From: Ruminococcaceae bacterium BL-4
GTDB taxonomy: Bacteria > Bacillota > Clostridia > Oscillospirales > Acutalibacteraceae
DNA length: 64,000 nt
Assembly (NCBI GenBank): GCA_902809935.1
Contig: LR778134.1
Location: forward strand, 1,054,001-1,118,000
Direction of reading: 5' to 3'
In this document: piece by piece, positions 17,701 to 26,106 of the stretch
Layout of the letters: each line of letters begins with the position of its first letter
Numbering within the stretch: the stretch's first letter is position 1
Notes under the pieces: generated by a model
What the model saw: only the letters and a program-made list of their open reading frames with translations
Told to the model about the DNA's origin: nothing
The model's database searches: none
Made by a program: the position numbers and the translations under genes

Positions 17701-19401
17701 GATTCGGTAAGAGACAAATCGATTACGGTTAATCATACTACGATAAATTTCTTCCCGGTGGTATTGCTGCAAGGTATCCATTTGGTCAGAGACGTTTTCT
17801 GAGATAGCAATCGCATGAACCGGTTTTCCAGAGTCGTCGAAAATATTGGTATATGTAACTCGTTTCCATTGATAAGTTCCGTTTTCTCCAAGAGCGCGAT
17901 AAGTAGCTGTGGCTGTTTTTTTACCGGAATGAACGTCACGATAAAGCCGCCGCACGGTTTTAATACTGTCCGGATGAATATAGCCGCTTTTAATTCCCTG
18001 TTCAGGAACATTTTCAATCTTTTTCGGATGTGATTGACCGGAAATGGACAAGTCAATCAGCATAATGGATTTGCTTGCAAGATCATAGTCCCAAATTGTG
18101 GCGTCGACCTGATTTAAAGCAATACGGAGCTGCTCTTCACTGATTTTTAATTGATTTTCTGCCAACTTCTGTTTTGTGATATCATATTCAATGCAGCTAA
18201 TAATGCTTTCTCCTTTGCTCAAAGAGATCCCACAGCTGCAGAAAAGCCAGAGAATTTTTTCATCTCTCGTAATAATTCGAAGAGAAAAGGTTGCACAAGA
18301 GTGTTTTACTGGGTCCAGATTCGTGATGATGGATTCAACCTTTTTTAGATCGTTTGGCTCAATAAATCCAGAGATTTCATTATGGTATTCGGATTTTGCC
18401 TGTTCTCTGGTGCAATTTCGAAGCATAAAAAACTGGTCATTCGCATAAATCAGCCGAAAAGGCATTTTTGCTTTAAATTGAAAATAAGAGCTAGGGCAAA
18501 CCGAAAGAATGGCGTTGGCTTTAAAGAGATCATCTGTCATATTTAATTTATTTAAAACAATTTTAGACAGATACGAAAAATTTGAAAACAGATGTGAGCC
18601 TTCACGAAGGTTCTTAGGATTTATTACACAAAGAAAGCCATAGTTTTGGTTATCCAAAATAAAGAATGCGAAAATCAAACTGTGAACATGCCATCTTTTA
18701 AGAGAAGTAATTTCGCTTGGCAAAAGATAGTTCATAGAATCAATATTTGAAATTATAAATACTTGCTTTTGACACAAGATGATTTTTTGATATGTTTTCA
18801 GGGAGAGAATGTGATGAATATGATTTTCCCGCAGCTCCTCTTTTCCCCAAAGGTAAGACTGCAAAACATTGCCTGTCTTTTTATCGATTTCGCCAGTAAA
18901 ACTAAAATTGGCTTTATAGTAACGTTTCAGTGCTTTTAAAAGTTGCTGGATTGTAGAAGTAGAATCGATATCTTTCTGTTTGTTCACATGGTCAATGTAT
19001 GATATAATTTCATTTTTGGAATTCGTTTGTGTATCAAGCACAGCATCTAGGGAGTTTGACCTTGAAAGGCTTAAGGTTATCATCAGACGATAAGGTTTTC
19101 CTTTAAAGGATACAATCTGGTCTTGCATCAAAAAGTGGTGGCCAAGGTATTCATTATCATATTTCCAGACAGAAAAAGGATCATCTTCTGAGTGCATATG
19201 CGCGCAGAGAGTACAGGGACTTGTGCGTCCCGCAAAGACCTCATAGCATTTTTTAAGATGATATTCTTTCTCTGAGACATGGAAAATTTTACAACTGTAA
19301 GCATTCATAAATTCAATTTCAAAAGTATCTGGGTCACAGAGGTAAATAATTTCATCTAATTCGTTTAATATCCGCAGTGAGGAATCAGATATTTCTTTCA
19401 T
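14713..19401 (-). CDS. Multidomain PAS/GAF/GGDEF/EAL cyclic-di-GMP signalling protein
   Basis: A 1,562-residue protein. I prefer the ATG at 19401 (AAAGGGG upstream) over a GTG 11 codons earlier. Order seen: PAS-like domain with a Cys cluster (C52, C63, C66 in KCYEVFAGRTSPCTLC), a GAF-like region (~130-300), two or three PAS domains (~300-660), an intact GGDEF (RFGGDEF, ~residue 770), a second PAS-like domain with the same Cys motif (~910-930), a second GAF-like region (~985-1125), a degenerate GGDEF reading LSKDEF (~1235), and an EAL domain (~1330-1560). The EAL catalytic set looks complete (EAL, NFS, EITES, DDFG, LKFDRGF, AEGVE, QGY). No membrane segment is evident, so it is probably a soluble dual-function enzyme. 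No RxxD inhibitory site precedes the active GGDEF. Confidence 0.93.
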   Translation of the reverse strand: MKEISDSSLRILNELDEIIYLCDPDTFEIEFMNAYSCKIFHVSEKEYHLKKCYEVFAGRTSPCTLCAHMHSEDDPFSVWKYDNEYLGHHFLMQDQIVSFKGKPYRLMITLSLSRSNSLDAVLDTQTNSKNEIISYIDHVNKQKDIDSTSTIQQLLKALKRYYKANFSFTGEIDKKTGNVLQSYLWGKEELRENHIHHILSLKTYQKIILCQKQVFIISNIDSMNYLLPSEITSLKRWHVHSLIFAFFILDNQNYGFLCVINPKNLREGSHLFSNFSYLSKIVLNKLNMTDDLFKANAILSVCPSSYFQFKAKMPFRLIYANDQFFMLRNCTREQAKSEYHNEISGFIEPNDLKKVESIITNLDPVKHSCATFSLRIITRDEKILWLFCSCGISLSKGESIISCIEYDITKQKLAENQLKISEEQLRIALNQVDATIWDYDLASKSIMLIDLSISGQSHPKKIENVPEQGIKSGYIHPDSIKTVRRLYRDVHSGKKTATATYRALGENGTYQWKRVTYTNIFDDSGKPVHAIAISENVSDQMDTLQQYHREEIYRSMINRNRFVSYRINLTQNQVTSYQVEDTMINELSHAKTYNELIADSASRALTSDGRHQIFKTFSKESLQKLFSTGTAAVSCEYQRVNSDGKIIWAKITINLAKNEHSNDLLGFFYIENIDENKKAELALRERAEHDVMTGFYLKDTAIALIEESLSSKHHNRLCALMMIDLDNFKNINDTLGHLYGDKVLTEISRSIRSNFESQTILGRFGGDEFIIFFREIDSTQIVCKKAELFCRLLNKAPEGKSKKKHLYISCSVGIAISMSQEVNFETLFEHADTAMYHAKRNGKNGYHLYTPEDSMKKDLSSYGRENPLHEAIVEDMGLPAIIINPESYQILFLNTKAKSLFDKQPLNFSHCTCYEFFHGRKNPCTPCLLKEKKENQNTITKCLIGKIQRQFYIHFKPITWNGQIACLCLMSARKNDFQILSDFNPEQNTIFKIAKEFQEIEPLSKAIRTVLKDLATYYDAMHTCYLEISEENFRISNFIEWFSNDQSSYSNVFSPQQTTILIKWLSGLEKSVPYCMNDLTRLYAQSPECYAFFHQLGIHFIYILPFRLNQSKIISYLCIFNPSTHLLNFNLVQSLISFFNYRLFCNRIQKNRDYAMYHDAVTGFSNWDNYYRYLLSIDQETFSSVGIVCIIIKDLKQYYIQCGISLGDRLVKKVSERISECFKESKIFRLSKDEFLVLYEDISNDRFTKISSSAENIFQKNFSCFVNMGSIWESYNIHIENLVSTAEDQIVSKQSQPYRLAQTEEKATLHSSLAYQWLQKALEKRMFHVFLQPQATLSDGTICGAEALIRYIHPEFGVIPPNKFIPLLEKSHLVHYIDFYVFRTVCETLRQWKEKGRRLIGISLNFSRTTLLQMDLIPTLKNICKEYGVNPQQIMIEITESFGDINSSTITEISKNLQKEGFRIALDDFGAKYSGIAMLSTVKLDELKFDRGFINTLSNNPAAQSLTKFIISFCENLKIGSVAEGVEHLEQARILKSLGCQKIQGYLLNKPIPIDLFEQKYS

Positions 19402-19618
19402 ATGACTGGTTACCCCTTTTCGATCAAACTCCACAACCGTTACTTAATTTTATTATAGTCCCGGGGTAGAGAGAAATCAATTTAGAAAACATAAAATACA
19501 TTATATCACCAATTTTGGTATCATGTAAAAATAAAAGGAAAGATAGAACTTTTGTGCTAAAAAATTCAAGAAATAATTTTTATGATAAAATAGAAGAAAA
19601 AAGAAAGGGTACGGGAAA

Positions 19619-20764
19619 ATGGTCTTAAAAAATGGGGAGTTTTTTGCAGAGGATTTTTCAATCGTGAAAGGGGATATTGAGTTTCAGAACGGCATCATTA
19701 CAAACATTGGAAAGTCGTTGGAAGGAGAGCAGATAGACTGTAGTGGATGCCTGATTGCCCCTGGATTTATTGATCTGCATGTTCACGGCTGCGGCGGCTA
19801 TGATGTGTGTGATAAGGATTCTCAGAGTGTGACAAAAATGGCACATTGGCTGGCTCAGCATGGAATTGTAGCTTTTTGCCCTGCTACCATGACAATGCCG
19901 CATTCATCAATTTTAAATGCTCTGCAGAAAATTAAAAAAACAATGGATTTGCCGCAGAAAGAGGGTGCTCAAATTTTGGGTGCCTATTTGGAAGGCCCTT
20001 TTATTAGCGCGGAGAAAAAAGGCATGCAGCAGGAAGAAAATATTAAAAGGCCAAACTTTTCGCTTTTTAGAGAATATTGGGAGTCTTCCGGCCACTCGAT
20101 TCGAATTGCCTGCCTTGCGCCGGAAGAGCCAGGTGCCGAACAGTTTGCTGCTTTTGCACAAAATTTTTGTTCGCTCAGTATTGCTCATTCGGCGGCTGAT
20201 TATGAAGAGGCGAAAGAGGCATTTTTATGGGGGATTCATCATGTGACACACCTTTTTAATGGGATGAATGAATTTCATCACAGGGCACCGGGAGTGGTTG
20301 GTGCTGTGTGGGATACTCCCAACATTACAGCGGAATTGATTTGTGATGGCATTCACATTCATCCTTCTGTATTACGAGCGGCATTTCGCCTTCTCAGAAA
20401 AGAGCAGAGCTGCGTGATCAGTGACAGTATGTGTGCGGCGGGTATGCCGGACGGAACTTATGAATTCGGCGGGCAAAAGGTGATCGTGAAGGAACATAAA
20501 GCGGTACTTTCGGATGGAACTTTAGCAGGTTCCGTTACAAATTTATTGGAAGAAGTGCAAAATCTGATTCGGTTCGGAATTCCGCTTTCTCGGATTATTC
20601 GGAGTGTGACACTTAACCCGGCTTCTGTACTTGGAGAAGATCAGAAACGCGGCAGTATTCAAATTGGAAAACGTGCTGATTTTACCATTTTGAAGAAAGC
20701 GGGATTTTCACTTGCGTATACCATTTGTAATGGGGAGATTGTAGCCCGTTCCTTTCATATATAA
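19619..20764 (+). CDS. nagA: N-acetylglucosamine-6-phosphate deacetylase
   Basis: Deacetylates GlcNAc-6-P to glucosamine-6-P for amino sugar and peptidoglycan recycling. 381 residues of the amidohydrolase fold: HVHGCGGYD near the N-terminus, the metal-ligand Glu in LEGPFIS, His in IAHSAAD and VTHLFNGMNEFHHRAPG, and the catalytic Asp in VISDSMCA. nagB is not adjacent; the gene appears monocistronic and ends at a terminator shared with serA. Confidence 0.94.
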   Translation: MVLKNGEFFAEDFSIVKGDIEFQNGIITNIGKSLEGEQIDCSGCLIAPGFIDLHVHGCGGYDVCDKDSQSVTKMAHWLAQHGIVAFCPATMTMPHSSILNALQKIKKTMDLPQKEGAQILGAYLEGPFISAEKKGMQQEENIKRPNFSLFREYWESSGHSIRIACLAPEEPGAEQFAAFAQNFCSLSIAHSAADYEEAKEAFLWGIHHVTHLFNGMNEFHHRAPGVVGAVWDTPNITAELICDGIHIHPSVLRAAFRLLRKEQSCVISDSMCAAGMPDGTYEFGGQKVIVKEHKAVLSDGTLAGSVTNLLEEVQNLIRFGIPLSRIIRSVTLNPASVLGEDQKRGSIQIGKRADFTILKKAGFSLAYTICNGEIVARSFHI

Positions 20765-20773
20765 AAAATATAA

Positions 20774-20818
20774 AAAATCCGCAGAATTTTCTGTAGAGAA
20801 GATTCTGCGGATTCAAAA
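20774..20818. terminator. Bidirectional terminator between nagA and serA
   Basis: AATCCGCAGAAT and ATTCTGCGGATT form a 12-bp stem; A-rich and T-rich flanks suit both directions. Confidence 0.88.
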
Positions 20819-20833
20819 ATAATTTTTTGATTT

Positions 20834-22000
20834 TTATTTAATTACCCGTGCGCGAATGACTTCATCCAAAGACTGTAGTTTTTGTGCAGCTTCATTAGCA
20901 ATATCACCGGTAACATCGACGATCGTGTAAGCATATTCTTTTCTGGATTTGGACTGCATGTTCTCAATATTAATTCCCATATTGGCCAAAATCCCGGAAA
21001 AACGGCTGATCGTATTTGGCATATTGCGGTGCAGAACGCAAATACGCTGTGTACTCTTATCCCGTGCCATGGAAACCATGGGCATGTTGACACTGTTGCG
21101 GATATTCCCGTTTTCCAGATAATCACGCAGTTCGTTTGCTGCCATACGTGCGCAGTTATCTTCGCTTTCCGGCGTGGAAGCTCCCAAATGAGGAATTGCA
21201 ATAATTCCATCGACACCGATCATCTCATCATTTGGAAAATCTGTAGCATAAGAAGCAACTTTTCCGGATTTTATGCCTTCTAAAATAGAATCGGAATCAA
21301 CAAGTCCGCCACGGGCAAAGTTCAAAATCCGAACATGGTCTTTCATTTTGGAGATTGCTTCTTTGCAGATCATGCCTTTGGTGTCCGGCGTCTGAGGAAC
21401 ATGAATGGTAATATAATCGCAGTTTGCCCAGATGTCATCGAGGGTCTGTGCATGATGAATGGAGCGGGAAAGCCCCCATGCAGCGTCGACCGAAAGATAA
21501 GGATCATAACCATAGACTTCCATCCCTAATGATTTGGCAGCGTTGGCAACAAGAACACCAATTGCACCGAGCCCAATTACCCCGAGTGCTTTTCCTTTAA
21601 TTTCGGGGCCAACAAACTGGGATTTGCCTTTTTCAATTAACTTCGGGACTTCAGCACCCTTTCCTTTAAGTGTTTTGCACCATTCGGCGGCGGGAACAAT
21701 CCGACGGGAAGAAAGAAGCAGTCCGCAGAGGACCAGCTCTTTTACTGCATTAGCATTTGCACCAGGCGTATTGAAGACGACAATTCCTTTTTCACTGCAT
21801 TTATCGAGTGGAATATTATTGACGCCGGCTCCTGCGCGGGCGATTGCCAAAAGTTTTTGGGGCAGTTCCATTTCCAGCATATTGGCGGAACGAACCATAA
21901 TAGCATCCGGATCCTGAACTCCTTCGCCGACGGTATAGTTGTCGGTAAAGCGCTCGGTCCCGGCTTTCGAAATTTTATTGAGATATTGAATCTGATACAT
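20834..22000 (-). CDS. serA: D-3-phosphoglycerate dehydrogenase with C-terminal ACT domain
   Basis: Oxidises 3-phosphoglycerate, the first step of serine synthesis. 388 residues: NAD-binding GLGAIGVLVANAAK, catalytic Arg in NFARGGLVDSD, Glu and His in the PHLGASTPESEDN region, and an ACT domain over the last ~75 residues (RICVLHRNMPNTISRFSG...), which in relatives binds serine. It lacks the extra ASB domain of the long Bacillus type. It follows serC on the same strand with an 85-bp gap that contains a strong hairpin. Confidence 0.95.
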   Translation of the reverse strand: MYQIQYLNKISKAGTERFTDNYTVGEGVQDPDAIMVRSANMLEMELPQKLLAIARAGAGVNNIPLDKCSEKGIVVFNTPGANANAVKELVLCGLLLSSRRIVPAAEWCKTLKGKGAEVPKLIEKGKSQFVGPEIKGKALGVIGLGAIGVLVANAAKSLGMEVYGYDPYLSVDAAWGLSRSIHHAQTLDDIWANCDYITIHVPQTPDTKGMICKEAISKMKDHVRILNFARGGLVDSDSILEGIKSGKVASYATDFPNDEMIGVDGIIAIPHLGASTPESEDNCARMAANELRDYLENGNIRNSVNMPMVSMARDKSTQRICVLHRNMPNTISRFSGILANMGINIENMQSKSRKEYAYTIVDVTGDIANEAAQKLQSLDEVIRARVIK

Positions 22001-22036
22001 AATAAAATCACAGCTCCTGATTTTTCATTTCATTTA

Positions 22037-22072
22037 AGAAGGCGCCCTTTCTGAAACAGGAAGGCGCCTTCG
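22037..22072 (-). promoter_or_regulatory. Strong hairpin in the serC-serA gap
   Basis: GAAGGCGCC and GGCGCCTTC form a GC-rich stem around a 14-nt loop. No T-run follows on the minus strand, so it may stabilise or process the serC-serA mRNA rather than terminate it. Confidence 0.55.
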
Positions 22073-22085
22073 TTGTTATTTGTAA

Positions 22086-23171
22086 TTAGCCGTTTGCCTT
22101 TTCAAATTTCTTCATGAAATCGACCAGCGTCTCAACGCCTTCATAAGGCATTGCATTATAAATGGAAGCACGCATACCGCCAACTGTCCGGTGACCCTTC
22201 AGGTTAACCATACCGGCATCAGTTGCTTGGGCGACAAATTTAGCATTAAGATCGTCACTGTCCGTTACGAATGGAACATTCATCAGGCTGCGGTCTTCCG
22301 GAACAACAGTGCCGTGGAAAAGCTTGCTGCTGTCGAGAAAATCATAGAGCAGTTTTGCTTTCTTTTCGTTGAGGGCCTTCATGTTTTCAAGGCCGCCAAT
22401 CGTATTTTTAATCCACTCAAGGACAAGTTCGCAGATATAAATCGTGTAGCAGGGAGGAGTATTAAACATGCTTCCGCCATCTACATGTGTTTTATAATTA
22501 AGCATGGTTGGGGTCTTTTCCATCGCGTGTCCGACGAGGTCTTCGCGGACAATCACAATTGTAAGGCCTGCAGGAGCAAGGTTCTTCTGTGCGCCCGCAA
22601 AAACCAGACCAAACTTGCTGATGTCAATCGGCTCACTGCAGATGCAGGAGGAGATATCGGCGACCAGCGGAACAGAACCGGTAGCGGGAAGGGTATGATA
22701 TTTTGTACCGTAAATGGTGTTGTTCATGCAGATATAAAAATAATCTGCATCGGGGGTGAAAGTAGAAGGATCCAACTTCGGAATATAGGTGAAAGTTTTA
22801 TCCTTGGAGCTTGCAATCGCCTTTACATCACCATAGCGGGCAGCTTCTTTATAAGCTTTTGTAGCCCACTGGCCGGTCAGAACATAATCTGCTTTTCCAG
22901 AACCTGTCATCAGGTTAAAAGGAATCATAGCAAACTGTGTGGAACCGCCGCCCTGTAGGAACAGCACTTTGTAATTGTCCGGGATCTTCATGACTTCACG
23001 GAGGAGACTCTCCGCACTGTCGATGATGCTCTGGAAGATTTTAGATCGATGGGACATCTCCATCACTGACTGGCCACAGCCCTTGTAATCCATCATTTCA
23101 TCGGCTGCACGGCGGAGAACTTCCTCAGGGAGCATGGAAGGACCAGCGGAAAAGTTATACACGCGTTTCAT
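22086..23171 (-). CDS. serC: Phosphoserine aminotransferase
   Basis: Transaminates 3-phosphohydroxypyruvate to phosphoserine. I start it at the ATG at 23171 (MKRVYNFSAGPSMLPEEV), the universal SerC N-terminus, with TTGGAGGT upstream; this gives 361 residues. The PLP lysine is in FAGAQKNLAPAGL, and GGGSTQFAMIP binds the cofactor phosphate. First gene of serC-serA. A longer frame to 23261 adds 30 residues with no homology and crosses the promoter. Confidence 0.96.
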   Translation of the reverse strand: MKRVYNFSAGPSMLPEEVLRRAADEMMDYKGCGQSVMEMSHRSKIFQSIIDSAESLLREVMKIPDNYKVLFLQGGGSTQFAMIPFNLMTGSGKADYVLTGQWATKAYKEAARYGDVKAIASSKDKTFTYIPKLDPSTFTPDADYFYICMNNTIYGTKYHTLPATGSVPLVADISSCICSEPIDISKFGLVFAGAQKNLAPAGLTIVIVREDLVGHAMEKTPTMLNYKTHVDGGSMFNTPPCYTIYICELVLEWIKNTIGGLENMKALNEKKAKLLYDFLDSSKLFHGTVVPEDRSLMNVPFVTDSDDLNAKFVAQATDAGMVNLKGHRTVGGMRASIYNAMPYEGVETLVDFMKKFEKANG

Positions 23172-23232
23172 GTCTTTGTCTACCTCCAATGTGTCAAAAT
23201 AAAGATTTTCGCACATAAATGCGATAAACTTA

Positions 23233-23261
23233 ATTATACTGGTTTTATCTATGAATAGCAA
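23233..23261 (-). promoter_or_regulatory. Promoter of serC-serA
   Basis: TTGCTA, a 17-nt spacer and TATAAT on the minus strand, about 60 nt before the serC ATG. Confidence 0.55.
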
Positions 23262-23375
23262 GTTGTTGCAGTGTATTTTTTTGAAGAAAAATGGGAGTAA
23301 AGATCCCCTTTTTTATTATAATTGCTGTATTATAATAAATATTAAACAAAATAATAAACTCAAAAAGGAATTTAT

Positions 23376-24170
23376 ATGAACCAAATGAAAAAGAATAAAC
23401 TTGAACAGATTACTCGCTTGGGATTGGGAGTCGTTTTTGCAGCGCTTGCAGTTTTAATGATAATTCCGCTTTTCTTTCGCACATGGAATGCAGGAAGTTT
23501 GTTCTTCCTGGGACTTGGAATGGTTGGACTAACAGTTTGTATTTTCTGGGGAAAAGTGCTTCGACTTGTCTGTGCCAAAAGAAAAAGGCGTATCCTATTT
23601 TATGGATTGCTCGGTCTCTTTGCTACCGGAATCTGTTGGTGTATCGCGCTAAGCTTTTTTATTAGCAGGGCAAAACCGCAGATCCCGACAGAAAGAGAAA
23701 ATTTACCGGTTCTGATTCTTGGCAGTAAAGTCGACGGCACAGAACCAAGCGTGGATTTGCAGCAGCGCATTGATACAGCAGCAGACTGGCTTTTATTGCA
23801 CCCAAATTCTATCGCAGTTGCCTGCGGCGGGAAAGGAACTGGAGAAAAAGTTACGGAAGCCGAAGTGATTAGAGAGAAATTGCTTGAAAAAGGAATAGAG
23901 CCGGATCGAATTCTTTTGGAAAATCGATCGGTTAATACGGAGCAGAATCTTTTTTATGCAAAAAAAGTACTTTTAGAAAATAATTTTTCCAATAAAGAAG
24001 CCTTGCTCCTTACCGATGATTATCACCTGTATCGTGCACTTTTGATTGCAAAACAAAATGGGCTTACGGCATGGGGGATCGGCGTTTCTACACCACCTTT
24101 GGTTTTTCCGGCACTCTTTGCAAGAGAACTTTTTGCAGTGACAAAATATTTTGTGCTTGGATGGTTTTAA
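23376..24170 (+). CDS. Membrane-anchored DUF218/YdcF-type protein
   Basis: 264 residues. The first ~100 hold three hydrophobic segments (two helices near 16-60 and one near 73-93), followed by an extracytoplasmic DUF218 domain: VLILGSKVDGTEPSVDLQQRID, VACGGKGTGEKVTEAEV, ENRSVNTEQNL, LLTDDYHLYRA. DUF218 proteins (YdcF, SanA, ElyC) are linked to envelope integrity, but no reaction is established. The ATG has AAAGGAA upstream. It stands alone before a T-box leader. Confidence 0.88.
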   Translation: MNQMKKNKLEQITRLGLGVVFAALAVLMIIPLFFRTWNAGSLFFLGLGMVGLTVCIFWGKVLRLVCAKRKRRILFYGLLGLFATGICWCIALSFFISRAKPQIPTERENLPVLILGSKVDGTEPSVDLQQRIDTAADWLLLHPNSIAVACGGKGTGEKVTEAEVIREKLLEKGIEPDRILLENRSVNTEQNLFYAKKVLLENNFSNKEALLLTDDYHLYRALLIAKQNGLTAWGIGVSTPPLVFPALFARELFAVTKYFVLGWF

Positions 24171-24186
24171 AAATTCAAAATAATTC

Positions 24187-24215
24187 TTGACATGATTGCT
24201 TTACAGTGCTAAACT
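24187..24215 (+). promoter_or_regulatory. Promoter of the T-box leader
   Basis: TTGACA (24187-24192), 17 nt, TAAACT (24210-24215), directly before the leader RNA. Confidence 0.7.
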
Positions 24216-24221
24216 GATGCC

Positions 24222-24512
24222 AATAAACCAATGAGGAAGGGTAAGTAAGCCTTATTAAGATCTTGTTTCAGAAAGCCGCTGATGATGGGAACGCGGTACG
24301 GATCATAAGCACTGAATGGCCTTCTGAGGGCAAACCGAACAAAATAGTAGGGGAGCCGGAGTCAGAATCTCCGTTAAAAAAATTCAGCATATTTTTTGTA
24401 TGCGTTGAGTGGGTATTGAAAAATACCAAGCTGGGTGGTACCGCAGAAGTGATAATCTAAGCACTTTCTGTCCCTGCAAAATTTGCAGGGGTGGAGAGTG
24501 CTTTTTTATTAT
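24222..24512 (+). promoter_or_regulatory. T-box tRNA-sensing leader before the TrpB-like gene
   Basis: The T-box core GGGTGGTACCGCAG is at 24433-24446, the Stem I distal motif CAGAAAGCCGC..GATGGGAACGCGG near 24269-24301, and an AGTA S-turn after GGAAGGGTA. The intrinsic terminator (GCACTTTCTGTCCCTGC / GCAGGGGTGGAGAGTGC with T6) is at 24460-24508. Stem I closes by GAAGG with CCTTC. The specifier strand reads CTGAATGG just before CCTTC, so the codon is either UGG (Trp) or AUG (Met). The UGGN bulge is TGGT, which calls for a tRNA with A at position 73. Confidence 0.93.
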
Positions 24513-24550
24513 ATCTGTCCCTGCAGAAAAATTTGAAAGGAGCAAACGTC

Positions 24551-25936
24551 ATGAAAGAGCAAAAGATTCCCTACAAAATTTATTTAAAGGAAGATCAAAT
24601 TCCGAAGGCTTGGTATAACGTGCGGGCAGATATGAAAAATAAACCCGCCCCGCTTCTGAATCCGGGAACGCACCAGCCAATGAAGGCCGAAGAATTGGAA
24701 CATGTTTTCTGCAAGGATCTGGTTTCTCAGGAACTTGATAATGATGATTCCTATATTCCGATTCCACAGGAGATTCAGAATTTTTATAAGATGTATCGTC
24801 CATCGCCTTTGGTACGTGCTTATTGCCTGGAAGAAAAACTTCAGACGCCGGCAAAGATCTATTATAAATTTGAAGGGAACAATACTTCCGGTTCCCACAA
24901 ACTGAATTCTGCAATTGCACAGGCTTACTATGCAAAAAAGCAAGGCTTAAAGGGTGTTACGACAGAAACAGGAGCCGGGCAGTGGGGCACTGCCCTTTCA
25001 ATGGCTTGTGCTTATCTTGGCCTTGACTGTAAAGTCTATATGGTAAAGGTCAGCTATGAGCAGAAACCATTCCGCAGAGAAGTTATGAGAACTTATGGTG
25101 CATCAGTGACTCCCAGCCCTTCTATGGATACAGCGGTAGGCAGAAAAATTTTGCAGGAACACCCGGGAACAACCGGCAGTCTTGGCTGTGCAATCTCCGA
25201 AGCAGTGGAATATGCGACAACTCATGAAGGCTATCGCTATGTACTCGGTTCAGTGCTGAATCAGGTACTGCTCCATCAGTCAGTGATTGGGCTGGAGACA
25301 AAAACAGCGATGGATCAGTATGGAATTGTTCCGGATGTCATTATTGGCTGTGCAGGTGGCGGTTCAAACTTGGGAGGACTTATTTCGCCTTTTATGGGAG
25401 AAAAACTCCGTGGAGAAAAAGATTATCAGTTTATTGCGGTGGAACCTGCTTCTTGTCCTTCCTTTACCAGAGGAAAATTTGCCTATGATTTCTGCGATAC
25501 CGGAATGGTATGTCCGCTTGCCAAAATGTATACGCTGGGCAGTAATTTTATTCCGAGCCCAAATCATGCGGGCGGTCTTCGGTATCATGGAATGAGCCCG
25601 ATTCTTTCAGAGTTGTATCATGAGGGATTGATTGAGGCGCGAACAGTTGAACAGACGTCTGTATTTGAAGCGGCGGAACAATTTGCCCGCGTTGAAGGAA
25701 TTTTACCTGCGCCGGAATCCAGTCATGCAATTAAGGTAGCCATTGACGAAGCGTTAAAATGCAAAGAAACCGGCGAAGAAAAAACGATTCTTTTTGGCCT
25801 CACTGGTACCGGATATTTTGATATGGTTGCTTATGAGCAGTTTAATGACGGTAAAATGGGTGATTCAATTCCTACCGATCAGGATCTGCAGGAGGGATTC
25901 TCCAGAATTCCGCAGTTTCCAGGAAATGAACTCTAA
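24551..25936 (+). CDS. TrpB2-type tryptophan synthase beta subunit-like PLP enzyme
   Basis: 461 residues, the long TrpB2 type that usually stands apart from trpA. The PLP lysine is Lys117 (NTSGSHKLNS), preceded by the YYKFEGNN strand; GCAGGGSNLGG binds the phosphate. The ATG at 24551 has AAAGGAG upstream. TrpB2 enzymes condense indole and serine to tryptophan, probably salvaging free indole. The T-box leader ties expression to tRNA charging. No other trp gene is in the window. O-phospho- or other serine-like substrates remain possible. Confidence 0.93.
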   Translation: MKEQKIPYKIYLKEDQIPKAWYNVRADMKNKPAPLLNPGTHQPMKAEELEHVFCKDLVSQELDNDDSYIPIPQEIQNFYKMYRPSPLVRAYCLEEKLQTPAKIYYKFEGNNTSGSHKLNSAIAQAYYAKKQGLKGVTTETGAGQWGTALSMACAYLGLDCKVYMVKVSYEQKPFRREVMRTYGASVTPSPSMDTAVGRKILQEHPGTTGSLGCAISEAVEYATTHEGYRYVLGSVLNQVLLHQSVIGLETKTAMDQYGIVPDVIIGCAGGGSNLGGLISPFMGEKLRGEKDYQFIAVEPASCPSFTRGKFAYDFCDTGMVCPLAKMYTLGSNFIPSPNHAGGLRYHGMSPILSELYHEGLIEARTVEQTSVFEAAEQFARVEGILPAPESSHAIKVAIDEALKCKETGEEKTILFGLTGTGYFDMVAYEQFNDGKMGDSIPTDQDLQEGFSRIPQFPGNEL

Positions 25937-25973
25937 TTGAAAATTTTTCGAACTCATTTGTTATAAAAATTAA

Positions 25974-26015
25974 AATAGTGAGAAGTTCCATTTGGAATCT
26001 TCTCACTATTTTTTT
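25974..26015 (+). terminator. Intrinsic terminator of the TrpB-like gene
   Basis: AATAGTGAGAAG and CTTCTCACTATT form the stem, with an inner TTCC/GGAA pairing and seven T after it. Confidence 0.92.
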
Positions 26016-26106
26016 ATGGGTGTTAAGAGGAAGAATCGTTTACATAACTTGAAGCAAAAGAATTATATTAAATATAATGAAAGTAACTACAACTTGAGAA
26101 TGATTT

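Noticed and set aside
23172-23261. N-terminal extension of SerC from an ATG at 23261
   Set aside because: It would cross the -10/-35 promoter and precede the conserved MKRVYNFSAGP start, which has its own AGG-rich ribosome site.
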